Of a stretch of 33,857 nucleotides of DNA, positions 1 through 7,293 are shown piece after piece. The notes below the pieces were generated by a model. The model saw nothing but the letters and a program-made list of their open reading frames with translations. It made no database searches and was not told the DNA's origin. Numbering within the stretch: position 1 is the first letter of the stretch; each line of letters starts with the position of its first letter. The stretch is taken from contig CAYOJD010000017.1 in the NCBI GenBank assembly GCA_964404205.1, forward strand, positions 1-33,857, given 5' to 3'. Source of the stretch: CAZWBR01 sp964404205 (GTDB lineage: Bacteria > Bacteroidota > Bacteroidia > Bacteroidales > Prolixibacteraceae). Made by a program: the position numbers and the translations under genes.

Positions 1-203
1 AGCGACCGGAGCCTGATTTGCTGATAGATAAGTAAATTTGCAAAAACCAACATAAACAGCAGTGCAATTCCAACCCGGAACGGTTTTTGGGTTACCTCAG
101 GGTCGGGAACAATAAAGAAAACTGAAGTTAGTAAGGCAAAAAGAAAGAAACCCAGTTTGTCGGGAGAAACCGTAAAATCTTTTATGGTGCGAATTTGCAT
201 CAT
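1..203 (-). CDS. Partial membrane protein of the polysaccharide cluster (N-terminus only)
   Basis: The reverse strand opens with ATG at 203, giving MMQIRTIKDFTVSPDKLGFF, and stays open to the window edge, so only about 67 N-terminal residues are visible. The start overlaps the stop of the upstream glycosyltransferase as TAATG, which supports a real, translationally coupled gene. Two hydrophobic stretches (about residues 18-31 and 44-59), separated by a short charged loop, indicate a multi-pass inner-membrane protein. In a cluster that already has flippase, chain-length and glycosyltransferase genes, an O-antigen polymerase or ligase (Wzy/WaaL-like) is the natural guess. The visible part carries no diagnostic motif, so this is inference from position only. 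Confidence 0.6.
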   Translation of the reverse strand, partial: MMQIRTIKDFTVSPDKLGFFLFALLTSVFFIVPDPEVTQKPFRVGIALLFMLVFANLLIYQQIRLRS

Positions 204-991
204 TATTTCCTTAACAGTGATTTTGCCAGGAAGGTTATCCGGGCTTGAGCCTTTCTCATCCATGCCTCAGCGGGAGAGATTAGGTGATTTCTTTTCATGA
301 CCTCAATCATTTCCAAATCTGCCTTTTGGGTGGATGAAGCACCACCTAATCGAAAATTGGTTAAAACAGTTTCAACGAAGTGAAAATCGACATGATGATT
401 CACCAGTTTTAAGATGAAGTCGTAGTCGGCTGAATAGCGGAATTTGTGATTGTAACCTCCAAACTGTTTATAAATGGTCTGAGGGATGAAACAGGTCGGG
501 TGTTGGATCATATCATATTTCAGCACTTTGATTGAATTTCCTTTTACAGCATAAAACTGTTCGTCGAGAAAGTTGCGCAACATTCCATGAATCACCGCTT
601 TCCCGTTTGTTTCGATATAAGTTTTGGCAACTTTAGAGAGGGCTTCCGGTTCGTACCAGTCGTCGGCATTCAGTATCCCAATGACATCGCCGGTAGCTGA
701 TTCGATCCCTTTGTTCATGGCATCAAAAATACCTTTGTCGGGTTCGCTGATCCAAAAATCAATTTTATCGTCAAACCGACGAATGATATCTATTGTCCCA
801 TCGGTACTGCCACCGTCAATGATGATATATTCTTTATTTCTCCACGACTGGGAGAGTACACTTTCGATGGTTTGGCCAATAGTTGCTGCGCCATTTCTCA
901 CCACGGTAACGACCGAGATTTTGGGAGCAACGCCGTCTTGACTCCTGGAATCGGTTTTTTGTAGCCTCTTGCCGCCTTTGATTGTCGTCAT
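203..991 (-). CDS. Family 2 glycosyltransferase
   Basis: A 262-residue GT2 (GT-A fold) enzyme expected to transfer a sugar from a nucleotide-sugar donor onto the growing lipid-linked oligosaccharide at the cytoplasmic face. The domain starts near residue 25 (KISVVTVVRNGAATIGQTIE). It continues with IIIDGGSTDGT (about 57-66), the ISEPDKGIFDAMNKG segment (about 81-95) typical of WcaA-like transferases, and the metal/nucleotide-binding NADD at 108-111. The C-terminal third is basic with no evident transmembrane segment. Its ATG shares bases with the stop of the upstream gene (TAATG at 991), and its own stop overlaps the next start at 203, so it sits inside a tightly coupled operon. Donor and acceptor cannot be read from the sequence. 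Confidence 0.9.
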   Translation of the reverse strand: MTTIKGGKRLQKTDSRSQDGVAPKISVVTVVRNGAATIGQTIESVLSQSWRNKEYIIIDGGSTDGTIDIIRRFDDKIDFWISEPDKGIFDAMNKGIESATGDVIGILNADDWYEPEALSKVAKTYIETNGKAVIHGMLRNFLDEQFYAVKGNSIKVLKYDMIQHPTCFIPQTIYKQFGGYNHKFRYSADYDFILKLVNHHVDFHFVETVLTNFRLGGASSTQKADLEMIEVMKRNHLISPAEAWMRKAQARITFLAKSLLRK

Positions 992-1794
992 TACTTTATG
1001 GTTCGAAATATTTTCAGAGACATCGCGATTGCAGCAAAAGCGATTTTTTCGGGAAACGTTTTGTAAAGATGATAAGCTCCTGTAAACGTGTAAAATTGGA
1101 TTTTAAATTTGTGAAACCCATTTAAATCGTATTTTTTGCCTGAAGTTCCGGATTCGCCGGATAGCTGGGGCAAAGAGTTGAAATTCCGCACTTTCAAACC
1201 ATTTAAGCGGTCGAAAAAAAGATGCTCAAGATATATGTTATCGACTTCATCGACCGAAAGATAGGCATCGCGAAGTGTCGATTGATAAAGCTCTGTTTCT
1301 GTTTTGTAAAAGAAGGTTTCGATATGACGCTTCGATAACGTAGTTATTTCGATGGGTTTGAACCAAAAAGCATTTGCCGAGTGTGTCGTTCGGATTAACT
1401 GATCCATGTTTTTTATGATCAGCCGTCCGGTTAGTTTGTAAAATGATTGGGTTTTCGACAGAAAGTAGCTGTTGTTCAGGGCATAGTCGATTATCTCGCC
1501 TTCGCCGTAACCTTTTCCTCTTTGGTATATCATCTCATAATTACCAGCAAATGTCAAAATTTCGAGATTCTTACCTTTTTTCTCTGCTTTTTCGCGTAAC
1601 GGAGTATAATTGAAATCGAAGTTTGTGTTTTCGCAAAATATTATTGTTTCAACTTCAGTATAGTGGTCAATGGCATATTCAATGGCATCGAGATACTGTT
1701 TCAACCTTTTACCGGTATCCCTAATGACTGTTGATGGAGTTTGAACCTGTTTTAAATCAATAGATCCGGTTATTAACAGCGTTGCCCTATTCAC
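991..1794 (-). CDS. Unrecognised polysaccharide-cluster protein, possible glycosyltransferase
   Basis: A 267-residue soluble-looking protein with a GTG start at 1794 that overlaps the flippase stop as GTGA. I do not recognise a named domain. It begins with a beta-strand (ATLLITGSID) and has conserved-looking segments YTEVETIIFCENTNFDF (about 45-61) and RGKGYGEGEIIDYAL (about 92-106), followed by FYKLTGRLIIKN. Proteins of this appearance recur in surface-polysaccharide clusters, and the alternating strand/helix pattern would fit a GT-A-like transferase. No clear DxD motif is visible. Position between wzx and a GT2 enzyme argues for a role in building the repeat unit. Function is inferred from context only. 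Confidence 0.75.
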   Translation of the reverse strand: MNRATLLITGSIDLKQVQTPSTVIRDTGKRLKQYLDAIEYAIDHYTEVETIIFCENTNFDFNYTPLREKAEKKGKNLEILTFAGNYEMIYQRGKGYGEGEIIDYALNNSYFLSKTQSFYKLTGRLIIKNMDQLIRTTHSANAFWFKPIEITTLSKRHIETFFYKTETELYQSTLRDAYLSVDEVDNIYLEHLFFDRLNGLKVRNFNSLPQLSGESGTSGKKYDLNGFHKFKIQFYTFTGAYHLYKTFPEKIAFAAIAMSLKIFRTIK

Positions 1795-3062
1795 TTTGAT
1801 GCAAAGAATTTAGGAAGTGAAAAATGTATTCCAATTTTATTCCGGGACAGCTCATTAAGCAAAAGGAACGCAATCAAGAGCTCGGTCAGTAAAGCAGAGA
1901 ATGCAACGCCGCGAGCCTGAAAAAGCATAACCAAAGGAGCAATAAGTAACAGGCTAAAAATCCCGCCAATTGCCACGACGAAGAACATTCTTTTCTTTAA
2001 CCCAAATGTGATAAGCAGATTTACAGCTATAATTCCATTGCAGATGGTCAGGAATGGAAGGAAACTGCTTATCTGAAGAATGGCAATTGATTCACTGTAT
2101 TGAGGGAGCCCAAAGAGAAGCTTAACAATAAAAGGCGCAAAAATCAGCAGCAACAAACCACCCGCCAATGTAATAACAGCCATTGAAGAGAGTAACTTAC
2201 TTGCAAATTCAATTGCTTTTTCTCTTGATTGGTGATAGTAAGTATTGATTCGTGGAAAAGTAACCTGTGAAACGGATGAAAGCAACGAAGTAATTGCCCT
2301 GACTATTTTATCGGCCGCTGAAAAGAGCCCCACCCAAGTGTCGTTTGTTAAGAACCCAAGAACGACAATATTGGTTGTTGTATAAAAGTTGGTCGCTATG
2401 CCCGAAATAAATATATGCCATCCGTCAACTATATAATGTTTGATATCCTCGACTGTTGGACAGTAGAAACGGACAACTCTCATCCTGACAATTAGCAAAG
2501 TACTGACCAATGCACCAATCAAAGCCCCTCCAACCTGAAGTGTGAGGGCAAGGAGATAATCCGACTCTTGTTTGACATAAAGTAATGTAGCGGCCAATAT
2601 TGCAATGCGCGGGATTACGTTAATCCATGTAATAAATGACATTTTTTCGAGCCCCTGAAACAACCATATTGGAAACAGTAACGATGTTACGATGCCGATG
2701 GATGCCACGAATAACAAAGGGGCCATTTTACCAAGTTTGGGTACCCAAAGAATTAGAGATGCCAAAATGCTGAAGCTGACTATCGCGAAAAAAAGTTTAG
2801 TAGCAGTTGTCGACCAAAATACGATACTTAATGATTGCTTGTTGTTTTTGGCGGCAACCACTTTTTGAGTAGATGTAGTGTTAAATCCGTAATCGGTTAT
2901 TAATACAAAATAGGTGATAAAGGCTTGAGCAAAAGCAATCTTCCCGAAATTTGCAGCCCCGAGCGTTTGAGAAAGATAAGGTAGCAGGATTAATGGGACA
3001 ACATAATTGACATTTTGCAAAAAAAACAGATAGGTGAGATTTTTCTTTAGGATAGCATCCAT
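1791..3062 (-). CDS. Wzx-like polysaccharide flippase (MATE/MOP superfamily)
   Basis: A 423-residue, very hydrophobic protein with about twelve predicted membrane segments. The N-terminus (MDAILKKNLTYLFFLQNVNYVVPLILLPYLSQTLGAANFGKIAFAQ, given here only as a motif region, residues 1-46) has the layout of O-antigen/teichoic-acid flippases: an NxxY-rich first helix, then PYL..TLG...FG. The charged cytoplasmic segments and length (420-480 residues is usual) also fit. It would move undecaprenyl-diphosphate-linked repeat units to the periplasmic face for polymerisation under Wzz control. It starts 10 bases after the wzz-like gene stops, and its stop overlaps the next gene's GTG start. Substrate specificity cannot be told from sequence. 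Confidence 0.9.
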   Translation of the reverse strand: MDAILKKNLTYLFFLQNVNYVVPLILLPYLSQTLGAANFGKIAFAQAFITYFVLITDYGFNTTSTQKVVAAKNNKQSLSIVFWSTTATKLFFAIVSFSILASLILWVPKLGKMAPLLFVASIGIVTSLLFPIWLFQGLEKMSFITWINVIPRIAILAATLLYVKQESDYLLALTLQVGGALIGALVSTLLIVRMRVVRFYCPTVEDIKHYIVDGWHIFISGIATNFYTTTNIVVLGFLTNDTWVGLFSAADKIVRAITSLLSSVSQVTFPRINTYYHQSREKAIEFASKLLSSMAVITLAGGLLLLIFAPFIVKLLFGLPQYSESIAILQISSFLPFLTICNGIIAVNLLITFGLKKRMFFVVAIGGIFSLLLIAPLVMLFQARGVAFSALLTELLIAFLLLNELSRNKIGIHFSLPKFFASK

Positions 3063-3072
3063 TCTATATCAA

Positions 3073-4194
3073 CTATTGTTTTATTCTGTTCTGCCCTGTT
3101 TCGCCCCAAACTTGTTTTACCTTCAAAAAATAATCTCTCCAGGTTACAGTAACTGAACCTGCAAAAAGCCCCAGCAATAAAGCGTAGATAAGGATGGACG
3201 GACGGTTTGGCTTCGACTTTTTGGGTGGCACCATAACCGGCTTTACAATGGTAAAAACAGGTGTTTCTTCTTTGACCTGTATTTTGGCCTGTTCCAGCTT
3301 TTTAGCCAGTTCGCCGTAAACACCACTGATTATCGTGAACTTATTCGTGAGCCTTTCAAGTTCTGTGCGGGCTACTGCCGTGGCGAAATTTTTATTTCTG
3401 TCGCGGAACAGCGCCAATTGATCCTGTATGGCTTCAAAGTTTTTCTCTGCTTCGTTATAACGTTCCTGAACAAAGGCTTCGTTGGCCAGTGCTTTCTCGA
3501 TCTTAAAGTCGGTAATATATTTTTTTAACAGGTTCTGTGCATTTTGGGTGAGTTGGGCTGCGGCAACGGCTTCGGGCATTGAGCAACTCAGTACGACCGA
3601 GCCGTCAACATCATTGACAAAAACCGAGATCTTGTCTTTAATAATTTTCTGTACTTCAATCTGATCGTCGTTGAATTCGATGGGGTTATTGCCATCCTGC
3701 GCGAGCATTGTCGACTGATTTTTACCGCGTATCGCTTTCAAAATTATCCAGGGAAGGTTGATGGTATATTTAATGAGCAGGTTGGGTTTACGAATCTCGG
3801 TATAATAGTCGAACAGGGTGACCGGTTCGCTGAGCCCTTTGAACTTCAGCCTGGTTTGCATCAGCTCCAACTGAAAGTCGGGACTGGTGATAATTTGCGG
3901 GTAAATCTTAGGTGTAATCTCCGACTCTTCGGTAATGTTAAGATTGAAACCAGCCATCGCAGCCAAGCCCGAAAGTCCCCCAAGTTTAGATTTAGGATCG
4001 GAAATTTGAGGTACCATCACTGTGACCGCGGTATATTCTTTGGGAATGACAAAAGCCAGAATCAATCCTCCAAACAGAAACCATAGTGTGATTTTTGATA
4101 TGAGCCATCTTCCATCCCAAATGGTACGAAACAGTGAAACAAGATTTACGGCGTCTTGTCTGATATTATCTGGTTTGAAGTTGGAATTCTCCAT
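3073..4194 (-). CDS. Wzz-like chain-length determinant / polysaccharide co-polymerase
   Basis: A 373-residue inner-membrane protein with the classic co-polymerase architecture. A short cytoplasmic N-terminus leads to one transmembrane helix (about 30-52, LISKITLWFLFGGLILAFVI). A large periplasmic domain follows, with a coiled-coil-prone stretch (about 225-290, EKALANEAFVQERYNEAEKNF), then a proline-rich linker (PVMVPPKKSKPNRP) just before a C-terminal helix (about 333-350). There is no C-terminal tyrosine-kinase domain, unlike Wzc, so it resembles Wzz-type rather than BY-kinase proteins. It would set the polymer length made by a Wzy polymerase. It lies directly upstream of the flippase and is preceded by a 46-base gap after the winged-helix gene. 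Confidence 0.88.
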   Translation of the reverse strand: MENSNFKPDNIRQDAVNLVSLFRTIWDGRWLISKITLWFLFGGLILAFVIPKEYTAVTVMVPQISDPKSKLGGLSGLAAMAGFNLNITEESEITPKIYPQIITSPDFQLELMQTRLKFKGLSEPVTLFDYYTEIRKPNLLIKYTINLPWIILKAIRGKNQSTMLAQDGNNPIEFNDDQIEVQKIIKDKISVFVNDVDGSVVLSCSMPEAVAAAQLTQNAQNLLKKYITDFKIEKALANEAFVQERYNEAEKNFEAIQDQLALFRDRNKNFATAVARTELERLTNKFTIISGVYGELAKKLEQAKIQVKEETPVFTIVKPVMVPPKKSKPNRPSILIYALLLGLFAGSVTVTWRDYFLKVKQVWGETGQNRIKQ

Positions 4195-4240
4195 AGGGTT
4201 TGCTTTGGAAGATTTGGACTTTGTAGGTTGATGCGTTGTT

Positions 4241-4765
4241 TTATATGCTCTGTTGTGTCCAGAGTAGAAGGCGGTTCGGAAATTTTGACAATGCCGCTGT
4301 TTTATCTGTGTCGATGACCTGAATGTCCATCGATGGTTTTTGGTTTTCCTTCAGGATTGCCATTGCTGTTTCCCTGTCTATTTTGTCGCCAACCAGCAAT
4401 AATAAATTTTCATTGCAGTTGTCTGACTGGTTGATAATGTTTTCGATCCATATTTCCTTTAGATTCTCAGTCTTTAAAACAATTTCATGAAGCAGTTTAT
4501 CCAGTTTCAAATGTTTTAAAACCAGACTTCTGATTTCGGTGAAGAGTTGAAAATCTTTGTTGGCTTGATATATCTTTCTGTTCCTGACGGGATACGAGAT
4601 GAGCATTCCGGCTTTTTCAAGTCGGTTTAGCTCAATGCGAACGGCGTTCGACGATTCGCCAAACTCTTCGGCAAGGCCACGAAGGTAACCCTGATTGCGG
4701 CTATGGGCAAAAAAACGTATCAGCAAATTGATACGGGTTTGCGATGTAATGAGCGTGTCGAGCAC
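4241..4765 (-). CDS. Winged-helix DNA-binding protein of polysaccharide cluster
   Basis: A 174-residue protein with a GTG start at 4765. Residues about 8-65 form a winged helix: TRINLLIRFF, then YLRGLAEEFGESSNAVRIELNRLEKAGML as the helix-turn-helix, and SYPVRNRKIYQANK as the wing. This is an ArsR/MarR-like layout. The C-terminal half contains LLLLVGDKIDRETAMAIL, resembling a degenerate nucleotidyltransferase-type fold often seen in this family. Proteins starting MLDTLITSxTRI are common just upstream of Bacteroidota exopolysaccharide operons. I infer a local transcription regulator. The reading frame stays open upstream to the N gap, so the start is not fixed by an in-frame stop. I chose the GTG because the family normally starts at this residue. 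Confidence 0.8.
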   Translation of the reverse strand: MLDTLITSQTRINLLIRFFAHSRNQGYLRGLAEEFGESSNAVRIELNRLEKAGMLISYPVRNRKIYQANKDFQLFTEIRSLVLKHLKLDKLLHEIVLKTENLKEIWIENIINQSDNCNENLLLLVGDKIDRETAMAILKENQKPSMDIQVIDTDKTAALSKFPNRLLLWTQQSI

Positions 4766-5110
4766 GGGAGATTTTTGTAAGAGNNNNNNNNNNTTCTTGT
4801 AAGAGTGGCGAACGGATGATTTTCAATTATTGGCTTGAAAATCTGATGGTTGTAGAAGAAATTTATTGCTGTTTATTTACAGCTCCGCCCTCTCAGTTAC
4901 ATTGGTAACCTACAGGGGGCAATTAAAACCTGTCAATATCGGCCCAAATTAATTTAGCCGTTTTAAGGCAGATTGAGCAGCAAATTTACTCAATATATTG
5001 TTTTGAATCTCATTTCTGGAGCCGTTTTTCAGCAGAAAACTGAAATCTGATGAAAATAACAAACCGGGATGCCTGTCCGTTTGGGGTTATGGGTGTTCGA
5101 AAGGCTATTT
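4766..5110 (-). promoter_or_regulatory. 345-base gene-free leader with promoter and hairpins
   Basis: No open frame of note is present. On the minus strand a perfect -7 match, TAAATTTG (4988-4981), predicts a transcript starting near 4974 with an untranslated leader of about 200 bases before the winged-helix gene. The leader holds an inverted repeat GTTAC-n4-GTAAC (4896-4909) within a larger imperfect hairpin (4887-4920, GCCC/GGGC base). A second hairpin is GCTGT-TTATTT-ACAGC (4868-4883). The 10-base N gap lies at 4784-4793. A long structured leader in a UpxY-headed cluster could be an antitermination or attenuation target. This is inference. Confidence 0.45.
4784..4793. other. Scaffold gap of 10 Ns
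   Basis: Ten undetermined bases. The 12 bases on either side are nearly the same (TTTTTGTAAGAG at 4772-4783 and TTCTTGTAAGAG at 4794-4805, 11 of 12 identical). The two contig ends may therefore overlap or a short tandem repeat may have collapsed. The true gap length is unknown. Confidence 0.95.
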
Positions 5111-5665
5111 TTAAGATTCAAAGTCGATATTTATTTCGCTCAAAGGTTTTAGCAGTTGATCTTTCCCTGAAAGCAATAACTGTTCAGCCGGAAGTTGCCA
5201 ATCGATTTTAAGCGTAGGGTCGTCCCATTTGATCCCGTCGTCGTGCGTAGGGGTGTACCACTGGTCGACCTTATAGGCAAAAACTGCCTCGTCGCTCAGC
5301 ACCACAAAGCCATGCGCAAAACCTTTAGGAATAAATAATTGACGTTTGTTGTCGGCCGAGAGTTCAATCGCCACATGGTGCCCGAAAGTGGGGGAGTTGC
5401 GGCGGATATCGACTGCCACGTCGAGTACTTTACCTAAGATGCAGCGTACCAGTTTGGTTTGTGCATAGGGCTGACGCTGAAAATGGAGCCCGCGCAGTAC
5501 TCCGTGTACCGATTTCGATTCGTTGTCCTGCAGCCAGTCGATTTTTCCGATGGCCGCTTCGAACCATTGCTGGTTGTATGATTCAAAAAAATAGCCCCGG
5601 CTGTCGCCAAAAACCTTGGGTTCGATAATCACCACCTCAGGTATGGCCGTTTGAATGAATTTCAT
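5111..5665 (-). CDS. rfbC: dTDP-4-dehydrorhamnose 3,5-epimerase
   Basis: A 184-residue RmlC-type cupin that epimerises C3 and C5 of dTDP-4-keto-6-deoxyglucose in dTDP-L-rhamnose synthesis. Hallmarks in order: FGDSRGYFFESYN (about 19-31), VLRGLHFQ with catalytic His61, DVAVDIRRNSPTFG (82-95), LFIPKGFAHGF (110-120), YKVDQWYTP (131-139), and the C-terminal SGKD whose Asp169 is the usual partner of the catalytic His. Length is typical. It lies 88 bases downstream of rfbA. That spacer contains an inverted repeat, TCCCGAT/ATCGGGA (5689-5695 and 5706-5712). The rfbB and rfbD genes are not in the window, so the pathway is incomplete here. Confidence 0.96.
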   Translation of the reverse strand: MKFIQTAIPEVVIIEPKVFGDSRGYFFESYNQQWFEAAIGKIDWLQDNESKSVHGVLRGLHFQRQPYAQTKLVRCILGKVLDVAVDIRRNSPTFGHHVAIELSADNKRQLFIPKGFAHGFVVLSDEAVFAYKVDQWYTPTHDDGIKWDDPTLKIDWQLPAEQLLLSGKDQLLKPLSEINIDFES

Positions 5666-5753
5666 TTAAAAAAGATTTTACGATAAACTCCCGATGACTA
5701 CCTGAATCGGGATTATAATTAATAATTTAAATAGATTCGAAAACTGATAAAAA

Positions 5754-6626
5754 TTATCGCAGCAGCGACAGTAAATATTGCCCATACTGGTTCTTTTTCA
5801 AAGCTTCACCAATAAATCGAAGCTGTTCACTGTCAATCCATCCCTTACTGTAAGCAATCTCCTCGGGGCATGCCACTTTCAAGCCTGTGCGTTTTTCGAT
5901 GGTTTCGATGAAATGGCTGGCTTCAAGCAGCGACTCGTGGGTGCCGGTGTCGAGCCAGGCAAAACCGCGTCCCATCAGTTCGACCGTCAGTTTCCCATCG
6001 TCGAGATATTGCTGGTTGACCGTGGTGATCTCGAGTTCGCCGCGTGCCGACGGTTTGATGGTTTTGGCCACCTGAACAACCGAATTGGGGTAGAAATAGA
6101 GCCCGACAACGGCATAGTTCGACTTCGGGTTGAGTGGTTTCTCTTCGATTGTGGTTACATTCCCTTTTTCGTCGAAGGTGCAAACGCCATAGCGTTCAGG
6201 ATCGTTTACCCAATAGCCAAATACCGTGGCTTTTCCTCCTTCTTCGACGATTTTAACGGCATTATTCAGCAAATCGGTAAATCCGTGTCCATAAAAAATA
6301 TTATCGCCCAATACCAGACAAACATTATCGCTGCCGATAAAATCTTCGCCCAAAATAAAGGCCTGGGCAAGTCCGTCAGGAGATGGCTGAACTACATACG
6401 ACAGTGAAATGCCCCACTGCGAGCCATCGCCCAGCAATTTTTTGAAGTTGGGCTGATCGTCGGGAGTCGTAATGATCAAAACTTCGCGGATTCCGGCCAG
6501 CATCAACACCGAAAGCGGATAATAAATCATCGGTTTGTCGTATACCGGTAACATTTGCTTTGAGGTTCCCAGTGTGATGGGGTGGAGGCGGGTTCCTGAT
6601 CCTCCTGCAAGTATGATTCCTTTCAT
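5754..6626 (-). CDS. rfbA: Glucose-1-phosphate thymidylyltransferase
   Basis: A 290-residue RmlA enzyme that makes dTDP-glucose from glucose-1-phosphate and dTTP. The N-terminal signature MKGIILAGGSGTRLHPITLG is complete, followed by SKQMLPVYDKPMIYYPLS (22-39), the metal-binding LGDNIFYGHG (106-115), YGVCTFDEKGNVTTIEEKP, GLYFYPNSV, ARGELEITTVNQQYL and FAWLDTGTHESLLEA. I start it at 6626 because the signature begins exactly there. The frame stays open to 6827, but that extension is basic, cysteine-rich and overlaps upxY, so it is not coding. It is 41 bases after upxY and ahead of rfbC, consistent with an upxY-rfbA-rfbC transcript feeding sugar donors to the cluster. Confidence 0.96.
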   Translation of the reverse strand: MKGIILAGGSGTRLHPITLGTSKQMLPVYDKPMIYYPLSVLMLAGIREVLIITTPDDQPNFKKLLGDGSQWGISLSYVVQPSPDGLAQAFILGEDFIGSDNVCLVLGDNIFYGHGFTDLLNNAVKIVEEGGKATVFGYWVNDPERYGVCTFDEKGNVTTIEEKPLNPKSNYAVVGLYFYPNSVVQVAKTIKPSARGELEITTVNQQYLDDGKLTVELMGRGFAWLDTGTHESLLEASHFIETIEKRTGLKVACPEEIAYSKGWIDSEQLRFIGEALKKNQYGQYLLSLLR

Positions 6627-6667
6627 CGTATTGTTGATTAATTTGTTTTTAAAGGTATAAAAAAGGG

Positions 6668-7219
6668 TTATTCGACCATCTGCAACTGTTTTGTCTCTTT
6701 CTTGCCGTTTATCGGGACAACAGTTTTTTGAGGGGCATCGATCAGGATGGTGTAGCCGAGTGGGGGAATACGAAGAGCAATTTTGTTTTTCCCGCGATAA
6801 GCAATCATTTCGCCTTTTATCCCGCATAGCGGCCCCGCAATCACTTCGACTTTTTGACCGGGTTTTAATTGTTCGATTGTGGTTTCGACATCGTATTCGC
6901 TTTGGCCGGTCATGCGTTTGAGCAAATCAATATCTTTCGGGCTGATTATTGCTGCACGGCCATTGAAGCGCACATAACAAACTACGTTGTTGTGCTGTAA
7001 TACCTTGTCGTGATCTTTAGAAGTGATGTGTACAAAGATGTAACCGTTGATCAACGGCATATCAACCAGCTTTCGCCGATCTTTCCATTGACGCATCTTT
7101 TTTTGAAGCGGAAGAAAGGCTTCAATACTATCTTCAAGCAGTGCCGCGTGGACCTTTTTCTCGGCCCTCGACCTTACATAGATAGCATACCAGTTTTGTT
7201 TAGGTTTCGATATTGACAT
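6668..7219 (-). CDS. UpxY-family NusG-like antiterminator
   Basis: A 183-residue NusG paralogue of the UpxY/LoaP type. The NGN domain covers about residues 9-100 (NWYAIYVRSRAEKKVHAALL, then LINGYIFVHIT). A KOW domain follows (about 119-147, LKPGQKVEVIAGPLCGIKGEM). UpxY proteins bind RNA polymerase at the 5-prime leader of their own capsule or exopolysaccharide operon and allow full-length transcription. Position as first gene of the cluster fits. I start at the ATG at 7219, since the frame's earlier start adds only an uncharged non-family stretch and lies beside the predicted promoter. No UpxZ-like inhibitor follows, unlike Bacteroides capsule loci. It lies 74 bases from the end of the lacI-type gene on the same strand. 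Confidence 0.88.
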   Translation of the reverse strand: MSISKPKQNWYAIYVRSRAEKKVHAALLEDSIEAFLPLQKKMRQWKDRRKLVDMPLINGYIFVHITSKDHDKVLQHNNVVCYVRFNGRAAIISPKDIDLLKRMTGQSEYDVETTIEQLKPGQKVEVIAGPLCGIKGEMIAYRGKNKIALRIPPLGYTILIDAPQKTVVPINGKKETKQLQMVE

Positions 7220-7243
7220 AAGAATGCAATTGGTAAGTAGTGG

Positions 7244-7251
7244 CAAAAATA
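7244..7251 (-). promoter_or_regulatory. Predicted -7 element of upxY
   Basis: Minus-strand TATTTTTG matches the Bacteroidota -7 consensus TAnnTTTG exactly and lies about 25 bases before the upxY ATG. No good -33 TTTG is seen at the usual spacing. No terminator is visible between the lacI-type gene and upxY, so readthrough is also possible. Confidence 0.4.
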
Positions 7252-7293
7252 GCAAAAAAGCCTTAGGTCAGCATTAAATCATTAAAAAGATAT

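Noticed and set aside
5778..6407. Long plus-strand frame opposite rfbA (209 residues)
   Set aside because: It lies wholly inside the well-supported rfbA gene, has low-quality composition and no recognisable domain.
6627..6827. N-terminal extension of rfbA upstream of MKGIILAGG
   Set aside because: It overlaps upxY, is cysteine- and arginine-rich, and precedes a complete family N-terminus at 6626.
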